Below are positions 44,812 to 53,625 of a stretch of DNA of 55,897 bases, in pieces; position 1 is the stretch's first letter; every line of letters begins with the position of its first letter. Below the pieces are notes generated by a model that was not told where the DNA came from, did not search any database, and worked only from the letters and a program-made list of their open reading frames with translations. The translations under genes and the position numbers were made by a program. This DNA comes from Blautia sp. BIOML-A1 (GTDB lineage: Bacteria > Bacillota > Clostridia > Lachnospirales > Lachnospiraceae): positions 1-55,897 of the forward strand of contig NZ_WWVR01000021.1 of NCBI RefSeq assembly GCF_009883055.1, given 5' to 3'.

Positions 44812-45885
44812 TTATAAAACAGCCTTCATGGCCTTCTCACGCTTTGCACGTTCCCGGTCATGCCTGGCCATGATCTCAACAAGCTGCTCATAGGTCGTGG
44901 ACTGCGGATTCCAGCCAAGAACCGTCTTTGCCTTGGTCGGATCTCCCCACAGATTGTCAACATCTGTCGGACGGAACCACTGCGGATTGACACATACAAG
45001 CATTTTTCCGGTAGCCACATCATAACCTTTTTCCTCGATACCGGAGCCTTCCCAGCGGATCGTGATACCGTTGGCTGCAAACGCTTTCTCCGTAAAATCA
45101 CGCACGGTATGCTGAACACCCGTTGCGATCACAAAGTCCTCCGGCTTGTCCTGCTGCATGATCAGCCACATACACTCGACATAGTCCTTTGCATAACCCC
45201 AGTCACGAAGAGAATTCATATTTCCAAGCTCCAGATGATCCTGAAGTCCCTCCGCAATACGTCCCGCAGCCAGAGTGATCTTACGGGTAACAAAGTTTTC
45301 GCCGCGACGCTCCGATTCATGATTAAACAAAATTCCATTTACAGCAAACATGCCATAAGCATCACGGTACTCCTTCACCATCCAGAAACCATACTGCTTC
45401 GCAACCGCATATGGGGAATATGGATGAAACGGCGTTGTCTCACGCTGAGGAACCTCCTCCACCTTGCCGTACAGCTCAGAAGTAGAAGCCTGATAAACCT
45501 TACTGATGCTCATCTCCAAACCCATCGTATTTCCAATATAATTATTACTGTCATACTGGGAATTGACTGCAATCACACGTACACCTAAGATTGGGAATAT
45601 CTGTTCCAGATAATCTCCCACACCAATATAATCTCTTCCGATTCTGGATAAATCTTTTACAAGAATAACCTCTATCTTCCCACGTTTTGCATCTTCCACC
45701 ATTGCCTGAAATGCCGGACGGTTAAAGTTCGTTCCAGTATGCCCATCATCGACATATTCTGTAACATCCCCATCCAGTTCATCCATAGATTCTACAAAGT
45801 TCTGTAAAATCAATCTCTGGTTTTCAATACTATTGCTCTCATCCTTATTATTTTTACCAAGATCACCATCTGCCAGTGACAGTCT
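44812..45885 (-). pseudogene. gmd: Chimera: serine-recombinase fragment joined in frame to the 3' part of GDP-mannose 4,6-dehydratase
   Basis: From 45885 to about 45501 the reading frame is the catalytic domain of a resolvase-type serine recombinase (RLSLADGDLG, DESNSIENQ, DDGHTGTNFNRPAFQAM, VILVKDLSRIGRDYIGVGDYLE). From about 45500 onwards it is GMD from KVYQASTSELYGKVEEVP through the catalytic SPYAVAKQYG to the normal C-terminus. The first 115-125 residues of GMD, with the NADP-binding glycine motif, are missing. The frame is open across the joint; translation could begin at TTG 45813, excluding the recombinase serine (RLS), since a TGA stands just before it. A functional dehydratase is not expected. 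Confidence 0.88.
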
Positions 45886-46676
45886 TCAAATCCTGCTTTT
45901 TCGGCTGCCTCAGCATCCCACTTAATTTCTGTTGTCTGCTTTTCAATCTCATCCCCATCAAGGTTAAAGAAATGAGCTTCTCCGGGTGTCAATCTAGCAA
46001 ATTCCAGATTACCAATATAATAAACATTTCTGGTATATTTCAGAATAGCCGGAACATCAGAAGCTACATAGGTTTCGCCGTCTGTCACTCCAATAATCAT
46101 TGGACTGTCTTTTCTTGCTACCCAAATTTCTCCCGGATAATCTTTGAACATAAGTTCCAAGGCATAAGAACCACGCACACGAACCATCGTTTTGGCAATC
46201 GCATCAATCGGTCCGAGATTATACTTCTTATAATAATAGTCCACTAATTTAATTACTACCTCTGTATCAGTCTGACTGTAAAAAGTATATCCATGCTTTA
46301 ATAATTTTTCTTTAAGTTCCGTATAATTTTCAATAATACCATTGTGTACGCCAACCACTTCTGATTCTACTTCTCCAGAACCTGATCTTGTACAATTTCC
46401 AGATACATGCGGATGTGCATTAATCTGGCTTGGCTCGCCATGTGTTGCCCAACGTGTATGTCCGATTCCACATGTTCCTATCAATACTTTTCCTTCATCT
46501 GTTTTTTCAATCAGATTGCTTAATCTTCCCTTGGCTTTAACCACCTGTGCCAGACGCTCCCCATCTCGCACAGCGATTCCAGCCGAATCGTACCCTCGGT
46601 ACTCTAATTTAGACAGACCATTTAATAAAATAGGTGCTGCCTGCTGTGTTCCAGTAAAACCAACTATTCCACACAT
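45810..46676 (-). pseudogene. glmS: 5' fragment of a second, diverged glmS
   Basis: Residues 1-265 form the glutaminase domain of GlmS (MCGIVGFTGTQQAAPILLNG, GTCGIGHTRWATHGEP, DAEAAEKAGFE), then the frame passes into the recombinase DNA in a wrong frame and stops after 23 nonsense residues. Both isomerase domains are missing. It is clearly diverged from the intact glmS at 31651-33489 (different residues and an insertion near NCTRSGSGEVESEVV), so it is a different glmS allele probably acquired by transfer, not a recent local copy. The glutaminase domain alone could fold but would not make glucosamine-6-phosphate. Confidence 0.88.
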
Positions 46677-46730
46677 TTTATTTTTATCTCCCCGTTTTTA
46701 CAATTACTTTTTCAATATTAACAAAACAAA

Positions 46731-47477
46731 TTATTTTTCTGCCACTATAATAATTTCATGTCCTTTTTCGAGTGAACACTTATCATACCAGCCATATTTC
46801 TCTTTTATCTTAAAACCCACACTTTCTAATAACGTTACTATTTCCTTATATTCATAATATCTAAGTTCCATATACGCTTTTTGAGTTTGATGAAAATTAT
46901 TATCCTTTTCTATTTCATATGTATGTGTGGTATGAACAATCTTATTTTTTTTGTCAATAAGATTACATGCATACTTCATTGTTATTTTTTCATTTCCAAC
47001 CGTTTTTGAAAATATAGTTTTATCATCTTTACATTGATACTTCAAAAATGTTTCCGGTTGAAACAAATCTAAAATAAACAACCCACCCTGAAAAAGATGT
47101 TGGTATATACAACTCAACGCACTTATAATATCCTTCTGCTCAGATAAACTTTGAAATGATCTCCCTGGTGTCAATATTAATGAAAACCTTTTATTTAAAT
47201 GAAAATCTGACATATTTCCACAAATAACTTCCAAATTACAGTTTTGTTCATTTTTCTTTCTTTCTACTATCTGAATCATTTCTTTTGATAAATCTAAAGC
47301 AGTAACATCATATCCCAAAGATGCAAGCCGTAGGCTCACTCTTCCAGTTCCACATCCCAGTTCTAAAATATTACCTTTACATTTTTGTGCATACTCAATA
47401 TAGAAATCCATATCCTCTTGTTGATACTCACTTTCTTCTATATCGTAGTATTTTGCAACTCCTTCATATAAATTCAT
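46731..47477 (-). CDS. Class I SAM-dependent methyltransferase
   Basis: 248 residues with motif I ILELGCGTGRVSLRLASLG, motif II VTALDLSKEMIQIVERK and a motif IV-like RFSLILTPGRSFQSL; the middle of the protein has a beta-sheet insert typical of small-molecule or peptide methyltransferases of this fold. The ATG at 47477 has GGAG upstream; translation from further up would run through a hairpin. It follows the peptide precursor gene in the same direction, so it may act on the RiPP product, or be an unrelated capsule gene (sugar methylation). The DNA is more A+T-rich than the housekeeping part of the window. Confidence 0.8.
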   Translation of the reverse strand: MNLYEGVAKYYDIEESEYQQEDMDFYIEYAQKCKGNILELGCGTGRVSLRLASLGYDVTALDLSKEMIQIVERKKNEQNCNLEVICGNMSDFHLNKRFSLILTPGRSFQSLSEQKDIISALSCIYQHLFQGGLFILDLFQPETFLKYQCKDDKTIFSKTVGNEKITMKYACNLIDKKNKIVHTTHTYEIEKDNNFHQTQKAYMELRYYEYKEIVTLLESVGFKIKEKYGWYDKCSLEKGHEIIIVAEK

Positions 47478-47502
47478 CAAACCACTCCATATATCCATAC
47501 TT

Positions 47503-47533
47503 AGGCTTATCAAAGAAACACCTTGATAAGCCT
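47503..47533 (-). terminator. Stem-loop between precursor gene and methyltransferase
   Basis: Perfect 11-bp stem AGGCTTATCAA/TTGATAAGCCT with a 9-nt loop. No T-run on the minus strand, so it may be a processing or stabilising hairpin that leaves the precursor message more abundant, rather than a full terminator. Confidence 0.55.
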
Positions 47534-47572
47534 GTTTATAATAATTCTATCGCCTATTAATAAAAAAGTTAA

Positions 47573-47701
47573 TTAGTTATTGCATTCCTCACATCTACAA
47601 TCAGGACAATAGCAATATGGATACTCGCCTTTATTCTCTTTTTTGATATTCTGATTCTTCAAGAATTTCTTAGGTTCAACAATTTTTTTAATCTTGCTCA
47701 T
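47573..47701 (-). CDS. Cys-rich RiPP precursor peptide
   Basis: A 42-residue frame. A Lys-rich leader (MSKIKKIVEPKKFLKNQN) is followed by GEYPY and a tail CYCPDCRCEECNN with five cysteines at 30, 32, 35, 37 and 40 (CxCxxCxCxxC). The ribosome site GGAGG (47715-47711) is 9 bp before the ATG. The ATG lies inside the last 14 bases of the radical SAM gene, so both are translated from one message. Small peptides with a C-terminal cysteine cluster beside a SPASM radical SAM enzyme are the hallmark of ranthi-/sactipeptide-like RiPPs and of clostridial Cys-rich peptide (CcpM-type) systems; thioether links from the cysteines are the expected modification. Confidence 0.75.
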   Translation of the reverse strand: MSKIKKIVEPKKFLKNQNIKKENKGEYPYCYCPDCRCEECNN

Positions 47702-49034
47702 TTATTATTGCCTCCTTTATTTTCTCGACAACAAAATAATCTGTAATATATTTCCACTCTACGCAAATAGGCTCAGTAGAATTATTATCGTATAACGTAT
47801 ATGGGCAACCACACATACACAATGGTAAAAATTGACATTCTGTACATTTTGAATATTCAAATGGTGACCACTCTGCCCAATTTATTTCCTGTATTGCTTC
47901 TTTTCTAGTTTGATTCTCTAGATTTAACACATTTCCTATCTTTTTATCCAGTTCTCCAGTTTGTGTTCTACACTTAAAAATATTTCCGTTGCAATCAATC
48001 ACTGCTGAGTCTGGACGACAGGCCATACAAGCTCTTGCTGCTGTTGGATAATGATCATCCATACCATAAGGAAATCCTCTATCCTTCAATACCTCATATA
48101 ATTTTACAATCGTATCTGAAAATTCCTCTATATTCATGTAGATTTCCGAAGTATTTCCAGACGAATAATCCAATAATTGTCCAAAATATAGTTTCACTTT
48201 CTTTAAATCTTCATATTCCAAAACATCAAAAACATTTGAAATGGTATGTATATTTTTTTTATTCAGATTAATTCTAACACTTACATTAAATTTCTCTAAA
48301 TATAATATTTTTATGGCTTTTACAACATCTTCAAATGTACCTTGACCATCACTTGCATATTTTCTTGTTTGGTCATGATGTTCTCTATCTCCATCTAATG
48401 TAATCTGAATATTAGAAATTTTATTTTTCTTTAATCTATTGCACACGTCTGGAATATACTTTAACCGAGTGCCATTAGTAGTCATTGAAGCTGTATAATC
48501 CACCCCATATTTTTCTGTCAATGCAATTAACTTTTCACTTAAATCATCTATCTCCTTGATTTTCAATAAGGGTTCGCCACCAAACCATGCAATATTAAGT
48601 GTTTTTACATATGGAAGTTTTTCCTCAATATAATGAAGAATTCCTTCTGTTACTTTATTCCAATCAAAACTATCTTCTTGCTTTATATGATGTTGCCTCT
48701 CAAAACAATAAAAACAAGCGCAATTACATTCCAACGTGGGAATAATTGTAACAGACATATAATCTCGTTTGTATTTATCATTATGGAACAGATTTTTAAT
48801 AGTTTTCAATTCATTATAATTTTCAAAAACAACAAATTCATTTTCTATCAATTCATTAATATCTTCCACCATATCTTGGTCACATTTTTCGATATCGAAC
48901 TTATTGTTTTGCAGCAATCGGAAACTCTGCTCTGGCACCTCTAATAACCCTTGATTTAACGTATTAAAAATCCAATATCGACCGCCCACTTCATAAAACC
49001 TATTGTAAAATGATGATTTATAAAGTTCTCCCAT
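47688..49034 (-). CDS. Radical SAM/SPASM peptide maturase
   Basis: 448 residues. An N-terminal region of about 95 residues (YEVGGRYWIFNTLNQGLLEVPEQSF, leader-recognition-like) precedes the radical SAM motif CNCACFYCFE (CX3CX2C at about 103/107/110), FGGEPLL and TTNGTRLKYIP. The C-terminus is a SPASM domain with many cysteines (ACMACRPDSAVIDCNGNIFKC, CTECQFLPLCMCGCP, ICVEW) for auxiliary 4Fe-4S clusters. This is the layout of enzymes that introduce thioether bonds in peptides, most like clostridial Cys-rich peptide maturases. The ATG at 49034 with GGGAG is preferred to the ATG at 49046. It follows ugd by about 40 bp. Confidence 0.85.
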   Translation of the reverse strand: MGELYKSSFYNRFYEVGGRYWIFNTLNQGLLEVPEQSFRLLQNNKFDIEKCDQDMVEDINELIENEFVVFENYNELKTIKNLFHNDKYKRDYMSVTIIPTLECNCACFYCFERQHHIKQEDSFDWNKVTEGILHYIEEKLPYVKTLNIAWFGGEPLLKIKEIDDLSEKLIALTEKYGVDYTASMTTNGTRLKYIPDVCNRLKKNKISNIQITLDGDREHHDQTRKYASDGQGTFEDVVKAIKILYLEKFNVSVRINLNKKNIHTISNVFDVLEYEDLKKVKLYFGQLLDYSSGNTSEIYMNIEEFSDTIVKLYEVLKDRGFPYGMDDHYPTAARACMACRPDSAVIDCNGNIFKCRTQTGELDKKIGNVLNLENQTRKEAIQEINWAEWSPFEYSKCTECQFLPLCMCGCPYTLYDNNSTEPICVEWKYITDYFVVEKIKEAIINEQD

Positions 49035-49073
49035 ATTTTCTCCCATTCCCTGAAATATCTTCTTACATATTAT

Positions 49074-50312
49074 TTAATCTCTGCCATACAAATCTCTTGT
49101 ATATACTTTGTCTTTCACATCATCCAAGCAACTATCATATCTATTAGCAATAATTGCCTGGCTCTGTTCTTTAAATTTGTCCAGATCATTCACAACCTTG
49201 CTTCCAAAGAAAGTACTTCCATCTTCCAATGTTGGCTCATAAATAATCACAGCTGCCCCTTTAGCTTTGATTCTCTTCATAACTCCCTGTATAGAAGACT
49301 GGCGGAAATTATCTGAATTTGATTTCATAGTAAGACGATATACACCAATCACAACCTCTTTTTCCATAGAAGCATCATATGTATTCTCATCTCCATAAGC
49401 GTAATATCCTGCTTTCTGTAAAACACGATCTGCTATGAAATCTTTCCTTGTTCTATTAGACTCAACGATTGCAGACATCATATTCTGAGGAACATCTGCA
49501 TAATTTGCCAGAAGCTGCTTTGTGTCTTTCGGTAAGCAATATCCACCATAACCAAATGACGGATTGTTATAATGAGAACCAATTCTCGGATCAAGGCACA
49601 CCCCATTAATAATCTGCTGCGTGTTCAGTCCCTTCATTTCTGCATAAGTATCAAGCTCATTAAAATATGAAACTCTGAGAGCCAAGTATGTATTGGCAAA
49701 TAGTTTTACCGCTTCTGCTTCTGTAAATCCCATTATCAAAGTATCAATATTTTCTTTAATCGCACCCTCCTGTAACAATCCAGCAAACGTGTTCGCAGCT
49801 TTTACAAGTCTAGCATTTTCAACATCTGTTCCCACAATAATTCTGGATGGGTACAGATTATCATATAATGCTTTTGACTCTCGTAAAAATTCCGGACTGA
49901 AGATAATATTATCACAGTGGAATTTTTCTCTAATACTTGCGGTATACCCTACCGGAATTGTAGATTTAATTACCATAATTGCATCTGGGTTATATTCAAT
50001 AACCAGCTTGATTACAGCTTCTACCGCTGATGTATCAAAGAAATTTTTCTTGCTGTCATAGTTTGTCGGTGCAGCAATAACTACAAAATCCGCATCCTTA
50101 TATGCAGCCTCCGCATCTAACGTAGCTGTCAGATTTAACTCTTTTTCTTTTAAGTATTTTTCAATATACTCATCCTGAATTGGACTGATCCTTTTATTGA
50201 TTTTCTCTACCTTTTCCGGGACAATATCAACTGCCATTACCTCGTGATTTTGAGATAACAATGTAGCAATAGAAAGCCCTACATATCCGGTTCCCGCAAC
50301 TGCAATCTTCAT
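49074..50312 (-). CDS. ugd: UDP-glucose/nucleotide-sugar 6-dehydrogenase
   Basis: NAD-dependent four-electron oxidation of UDP-glucose to UDP-glucuronate (or a related UDP-hexose). The 412-residue protein starts [20 protein letters not shown], with [29 protein letters not shown] and the catalytic cysteine in [12 protein letters not shown]. It is a close paralogue of the second half of the fusion protein at 33968-35446. AAGGAG precedes the ATG. Part of the capsule operon; 31 bp after the hypothetical gene. Confidence 0.94.
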   Translation of the reverse strand: MKIAVAGTGYVGLSIATLLSQNHEVMAVDIVPEKVEKINKRISPIQDEYIEKYLKEKELNLTATLDAEAAYKDADFVVIAAPTNYDSKKNFFDTSAVEAVIKLVIEYNPDAIMVIKSTIPVGYTASIREKFHCDNIIFSPEFLRESKALYDNLYPSRIIVGTDVENARLVKAANTFAGLLQEGAIKENIDTLIMGFTEAEAVKLFANTYLALRVSYFNELDTYAEMKGLNTQQIINGVCLDPRIGSHYNNPSFGYGGYCLPKDTKQLLANYADVPQNMMSAIVESNRTRKDFIADRVLQKAGYYAYGDENTYDASMEKEVVIGVYRLTMKSNSDNFRQSSIQGVMKRIKAKGAAVIIYEPTLEDGSTFFGSKVVNDLDKFKEQSQAIIANRYDSCLDDVKDKVYTRDLYGRD

Positions 50313-50343
50313 TATATCGTTTCTCTCCTTAAATTCCCTGAAA

Positions 50344-50799
50344 TTAAATACCTAATATTTTAAAAGCTCTTTCCATATATTTATCCAAAGTACTCTTGCT
50401 ACTGACTTGATAGGCTTCAATATCTTGGCTTTTCCATCCCTTCGCTTTTGTCAGATCAGCCATATATTCGTCAATCAACATATCTGGCTCAGCTACTGAT
50501 TCCAGTTTTTTAGGTACTACTTTAATTCCTTCTGCCGCTAATTCCATTCGTCTTTCAATTTCATATTCATTCTCTTCTGGAATTTTATAATCCCGCCCTA
50601 AATACATAACTGTCTGAACAAATTTCACAGTATCCAAATCTGTTTGCATCAGGAAGTCATATACTTTATCACTATATGGCTGACCAGATTTTATTCTGTC
50701 TATCACATCTACTTTTTCTTCAGATTTTCTTATTTTGGATAAATGATAAACCTCTTTTAAAATGCCTTCGTATTGCTCATATTTTTTCAATCTACTCAT
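50344..50799 (-). CDS. Hypothetical protein in capsule locus (possibly DUF3775-like)
   Basis: 151 residues, soluble and mostly helical, rich in Lys and Glu. [23 protein letters not shown] recalls DUF3775 proteins (L..LMYLGRG), but the similarity is short and uncertain. The C-terminal 50 residues ([38 protein letters not shown]) are not recognised. It lies between capF and ugd in the same direction with 31-32-bp gaps, so it is co-transcribed, but nothing indicates an enzymatic role in sugar synthesis. Confidence 0.7.
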   Translation of the reverse strand: MSRLKKYEQYEGILKEVYHLSKIRKSEEKVDVIDRIKSGQPYSDKVYDFLMQTDLDTVKFVQTVMYLGRDYKIPEENEYEIERRMELAAEGIKVVPKKLESVAEPDMLIDEYMADLTKAKGWKSQDIEAYQVSSKSTLDKYMERAFKILGI

Positions 50800-50831
50800 A
50801 ACCCCTCCATTGAAATCATACTTTATATTTC

Positions 50832-52028
50832 CTAAACTATTTCAAAAAATGTATCCGGTCTTTCTGGGTTAAAAATCTCATTACATGTCATAACAGTCAC
50901 AAGATTTTCTGTTTCACTCAAGTTGATAATATTATGTGTCCAGCCTGGAATCATATGTATAGCCTCAATTTTATCTCCACTTACTTCAAATTCCACCTTT
51001 TCTCCTGTATTAATATTGCGTTCCTGAATCAATCCATGACCTGCCACAACGATGAAAAGTTCCCATTTGGAGTTATGCCAATGCTGCCCTTTTGTAATTC
51101 CCGGCCTGCTAATATTAATTGACACCTGACCACAATCCTGAGTATGCACTAATTCTGTAAAACTTCCACGGTCATCCACATTCATTTTTAAAGCATATTT
51201 GAATTTTTCTGTTGGCAAATATGTCAAATATAAACTATATAATTTCTTTGCGAAAGAACCTTCTGGCATTTTTGGCATCATAAGTGTCGTTGGCTGTTCT
51301 TTAAATTGCTGCAATAAGTCCACGATTTCTCCCAATGTAACTTTATGTGTCACTGGAACACAGCAATATTTTCCATCTTCTTTTATAACCGTTTCCACAC
51401 CATCAAATTCACAGTGCTTCTCCTTGCCCTCCATCAGATCAAACATGCCTTCTACTAAATCATCAATGTACAGTAATTCCAATTCTGTACTACTGTCATT
51501 TACCATAAATTCTTCATCATTTGCTACTGCCCAGCAGAAAGTTGATACTGCGGAATTATACTTTGGTCTTGAATGTCCCATCAAATTAGGGAAACGGTAT
51601 ACGGCAACCTTAGCTCCTGTTTCATTTGCATAATCAAAAAACAATTCTTCGCCTGCTTTTTTTGAACGTCCATACTCTGAGTTTCCAAAACGTCCTGCAA
51701 GCGTAGCCTGTATTGATGAAGAAAGCATAATTGTTGCTTTATTATTGTATTTCTTTAATGTATTCATTAAATCAGAAGCAAATCCAAAATTTCCCTTCAT
51801 AAAATCTTCTGGATTTTCAGGGCGATTTACTCCCGCCAGATTAAATACAAAATCAGCCTTCTGACAATACTGATCTAATTCTTCTGGCGTTGAATCAAGA
51901 TCATACTCATAGATATCTTCTACTGAGATATTCGGTCTTGTCCTATTTTTGTTATCCCGGATATTTTTTAAATTATTTACTAAGGCAGTGCCTACCATGC
52001 CTTTCGCACCTGTTACTAAAATATTCAT
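50832..52028 (-). CDS. capF: CapF-type UDP-sugar reductase/epimerase with C-terminal cupin
   Basis: Second enzyme of the UDP-N-acetyl-L-fucosamine pathway. The 398-residue protein joins an SDR domain (MNILVTGAKGMVGTALVNNL, FVFNLAGVNRPENPEDF, MLSSSIQATLAGRFGNSEYGRSKKAGEE) to a C-terminal cupin with zinc ligands (SRPGITKGQHWHNSKWELFIVVAG, IPGWTHNIINLS). This order is characteristic of CapF/WbjC. AAGGA precedes the ATG at 52028. capG lies directly upstream; the first enzyme CapE is not in the window. Confidence 0.93.
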   Translation of the reverse strand: MNILVTGAKGMVGTALVNNLKNIRDNKNRTRPNISVEDIYEYDLDSTPEELDQYCQKADFVFNLAGVNRPENPEDFMKGNFGFASDLMNTLKKYNNKATIMLSSSIQATLAGRFGNSEYGRSKKAGEELFFDYANETGAKVAVYRFPNLMGHSRPKYNSAVSTFCWAVANDEEFMVNDSSTELELLYIDDLVEGMFDLMEGKEKHCEFDGVETVIKEDGKYCCVPVTHKVTLGEIVDLLQQFKEQPTTLMMPKMPEGSFAKKLYSLYLTYLPTEKFKYALKMNVDDRGSFTELVHTQDCGQVSINISRPGITKGQHWHNSKWELFIVVAGHGLIQERNINTGEKVEFEVSGDKIEAIHMIPGWTHNIINLSETENLVTVMTCNEIFNPERPDTFFEIV

Positions 52029-52078
52029 ACAACTCACATCCTTATTCCATTTGTTATAGAATCTGTGCAACACTCCAT

Positions 52079-53257
52079 TTACACTTCTTTTCTCCAAACC
52101 ATTTTATTAACAACACCTGTATAGCTCTGAATAATCTTTACAACTTTTGAACTAACATTTTCTTCAATATAATCTGGAACTGGGATACCATAATCTCCTG
52201 CTCGGTTCATTTCAACTGCAGTATCTACAGACTGTAACAATCCTTTTTCATCAATCCCTGAAAGAATAAAACACGCTTTATCCAATGCTTCCGGACGTTC
52301 TGTTGATGTACGGATACATACAGCCGGGAATGGATGTCCAACCGATGTGAAAAAGCTGCTCTCTTCCGGTAATGTTCCAGAATCTGACACTACTGCAAAC
52401 GCATTCATCTGCAGACAGTTATAATCGTGGAACCCAAGTGGTTCATGCTGAATTACTCTCGGATCAAGTTTAAATCCAGTGGATTCAATTCTCTTTTTGC
52501 TTCTTGGATGGCATGAATATAAAATTGGCATATCATACTTCTCAGCCATCTTGTTGATTGCATTAAATAAAGATAAGAAATTCTTTTCTGTATCAATATT
52601 TTCCTCTCGATGTGCTGACAGCAAAATATATTTTCCTTTTTCCAAGCCAAGTCTGCTATGAATGTCTGATGCTTCAATCTCTGACAGATTATTATGCAAT
52701 ACCTCTGCCATAGGCGAACCAGTTACATAAGTACGCTCTTTTGGTAAACCACAATCTGCCAAATATCTACGAGCATGTTCAGAATATGCCATATTCACAT
52801 CGGAAATAATATCCACAATACGTCTGTTTGTTTCTTCCGGAAGACATTCATCCTTGCAACGATTACCTGCCTCCATATGGAAAATCGGGATATGCAATCT
52901 CTTCGCACCAATCACTGACAAACAGCTATTAGTATCTCCAAGAACCAGCACTGCATCTGGTTTAATCTCTGCCATCAGCTTATAACTCTGTGCAATAATA
53001 TTTCCACAAGTTTCTCCAAGATCTGCTCCAACAGCGTTCAAATATACTTCCGGATTCTCCAGCTTTAAGTCCTTAAAAAATACACCATTTAAGTTATAAT
53101 CATAATTCTGTCCTGTATGGGCAAGAATCACATCGAAATACTTACGTGTTTTATTAATTACAGCAGCCAAACGGATAATCTCTGGTCTGGTTCCTACAAT
53201 AATTAACAATTTTAACTTTCCATTTTCTTTCCATTTTACAGTATCATATGTTCCCAT
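52079..53257 (-). CDS. capG: CapG-type UDP-N-acetyl sugar 2-epimerase
   Basis: Non-hydrolysing UDP-HexNAc 2-epimerase, third enzyme of UDP-L-FucNAc synthesis. 392 residues: LKLLIIVGTRPEIIRLAAVI, AHTGQNYDYNLNGVFF, VLVLGDTNSCLSVIGAKRLHIPIFHMEAGNRCKDECLPEETNRRI (nearly the WbjD/CapG signature), LLSAHREENID and DSGTLPEESSFF. The ribosome site is weak (AGAGAG). Adjacent to capF supports CapG rather than plain WecB. Confidence 0.92.
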   Translation of the reverse strand: MGTYDTVKWKENGKLKLLIIVGTRPEIIRLAAVINKTRKYFDVILAHTGQNYDYNLNGVFFKDLKLENPEVYLNAVGADLGETCGNIIAQSYKLMAEIKPDAVLVLGDTNSCLSVIGAKRLHIPIFHMEAGNRCKDECLPEETNRRIVDIISDVNMAYSEHARRYLADCGLPKERTYVTGSPMAEVLHNNLSEIEASDIHSRLGLEKGKYILLSAHREENIDTEKNFLSLFNAINKMAEKYDMPILYSCHPRSKKRIESTGFKLDPRVIQHEPLGFHDYNCLQMNAFAVVSDSGTLPEESSFFTSVGHPFPAVCIRTSTERPEALDKACFILSGIDEKGLLQSVDTAVEMNRAGDYGIPVPDYIEENVSSKVVKIIQSYTGVVNKMVWRKEV

Positions 53258-53310
53258 TATTATTCACACTCTCTTTCTTTGAATATTTATCATACATATT
53301 TTAATTCCTA

Positions 53311-53625
53311 TTATGTAATGCTTGCAGATTCCTTACTTGTCGAATCTATCATGATTACTTCTGGAACTTTTTTACCTTCATCTATATCTCGATTATAACG
53401 ATCAAGAACTTTTTTTACCTTTCCTGGATTTCCAACATCAACCAATACATAAACCATATTGTCCGTCTGCTCAGCTTTTGCATATTCCTCCACCTGTGTG
53501 TCATATCCATGCATATACTGACCATTAGAAGACAATTTTACTTCTATAACCGTTATATCTTGTCCTCGGCTAATTTTAAAGTCAACAGGCCCTCTTCCCT
53601 CATCAGCTTCACAACTCAGACTTAA
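53311..53625 (-). pseudogene. C-terminal remnant of a PD-(D/E)XK nuclease-like protein
   Basis: The frame reads SLSCEADEGRGPVDFKISRG, then DITVIEVKLSSNGQYMHGYDTQVEEYAKAE and ends after 70 more residues. GPVDF followed by IEVK is the D...ExK active-site pattern of the restriction-endonuclease fold, here from the C-terminal part of a larger protein whose beginning is missing. The upstream joint runs into the 3' end of wzx. Probably a leftover of a defence or restriction-type gene, unlikely to be expressed. Confidence 0.6.

Noticed and set aside
45480..45520. Programmed in-frame recombinase-dehydratase fusion protein
   Set aside because: The recombinase lacks its start and serine in any translatable form and the dehydratase lacks its cofactor domain, so decay or misjoining is more likely than a functional fusion.
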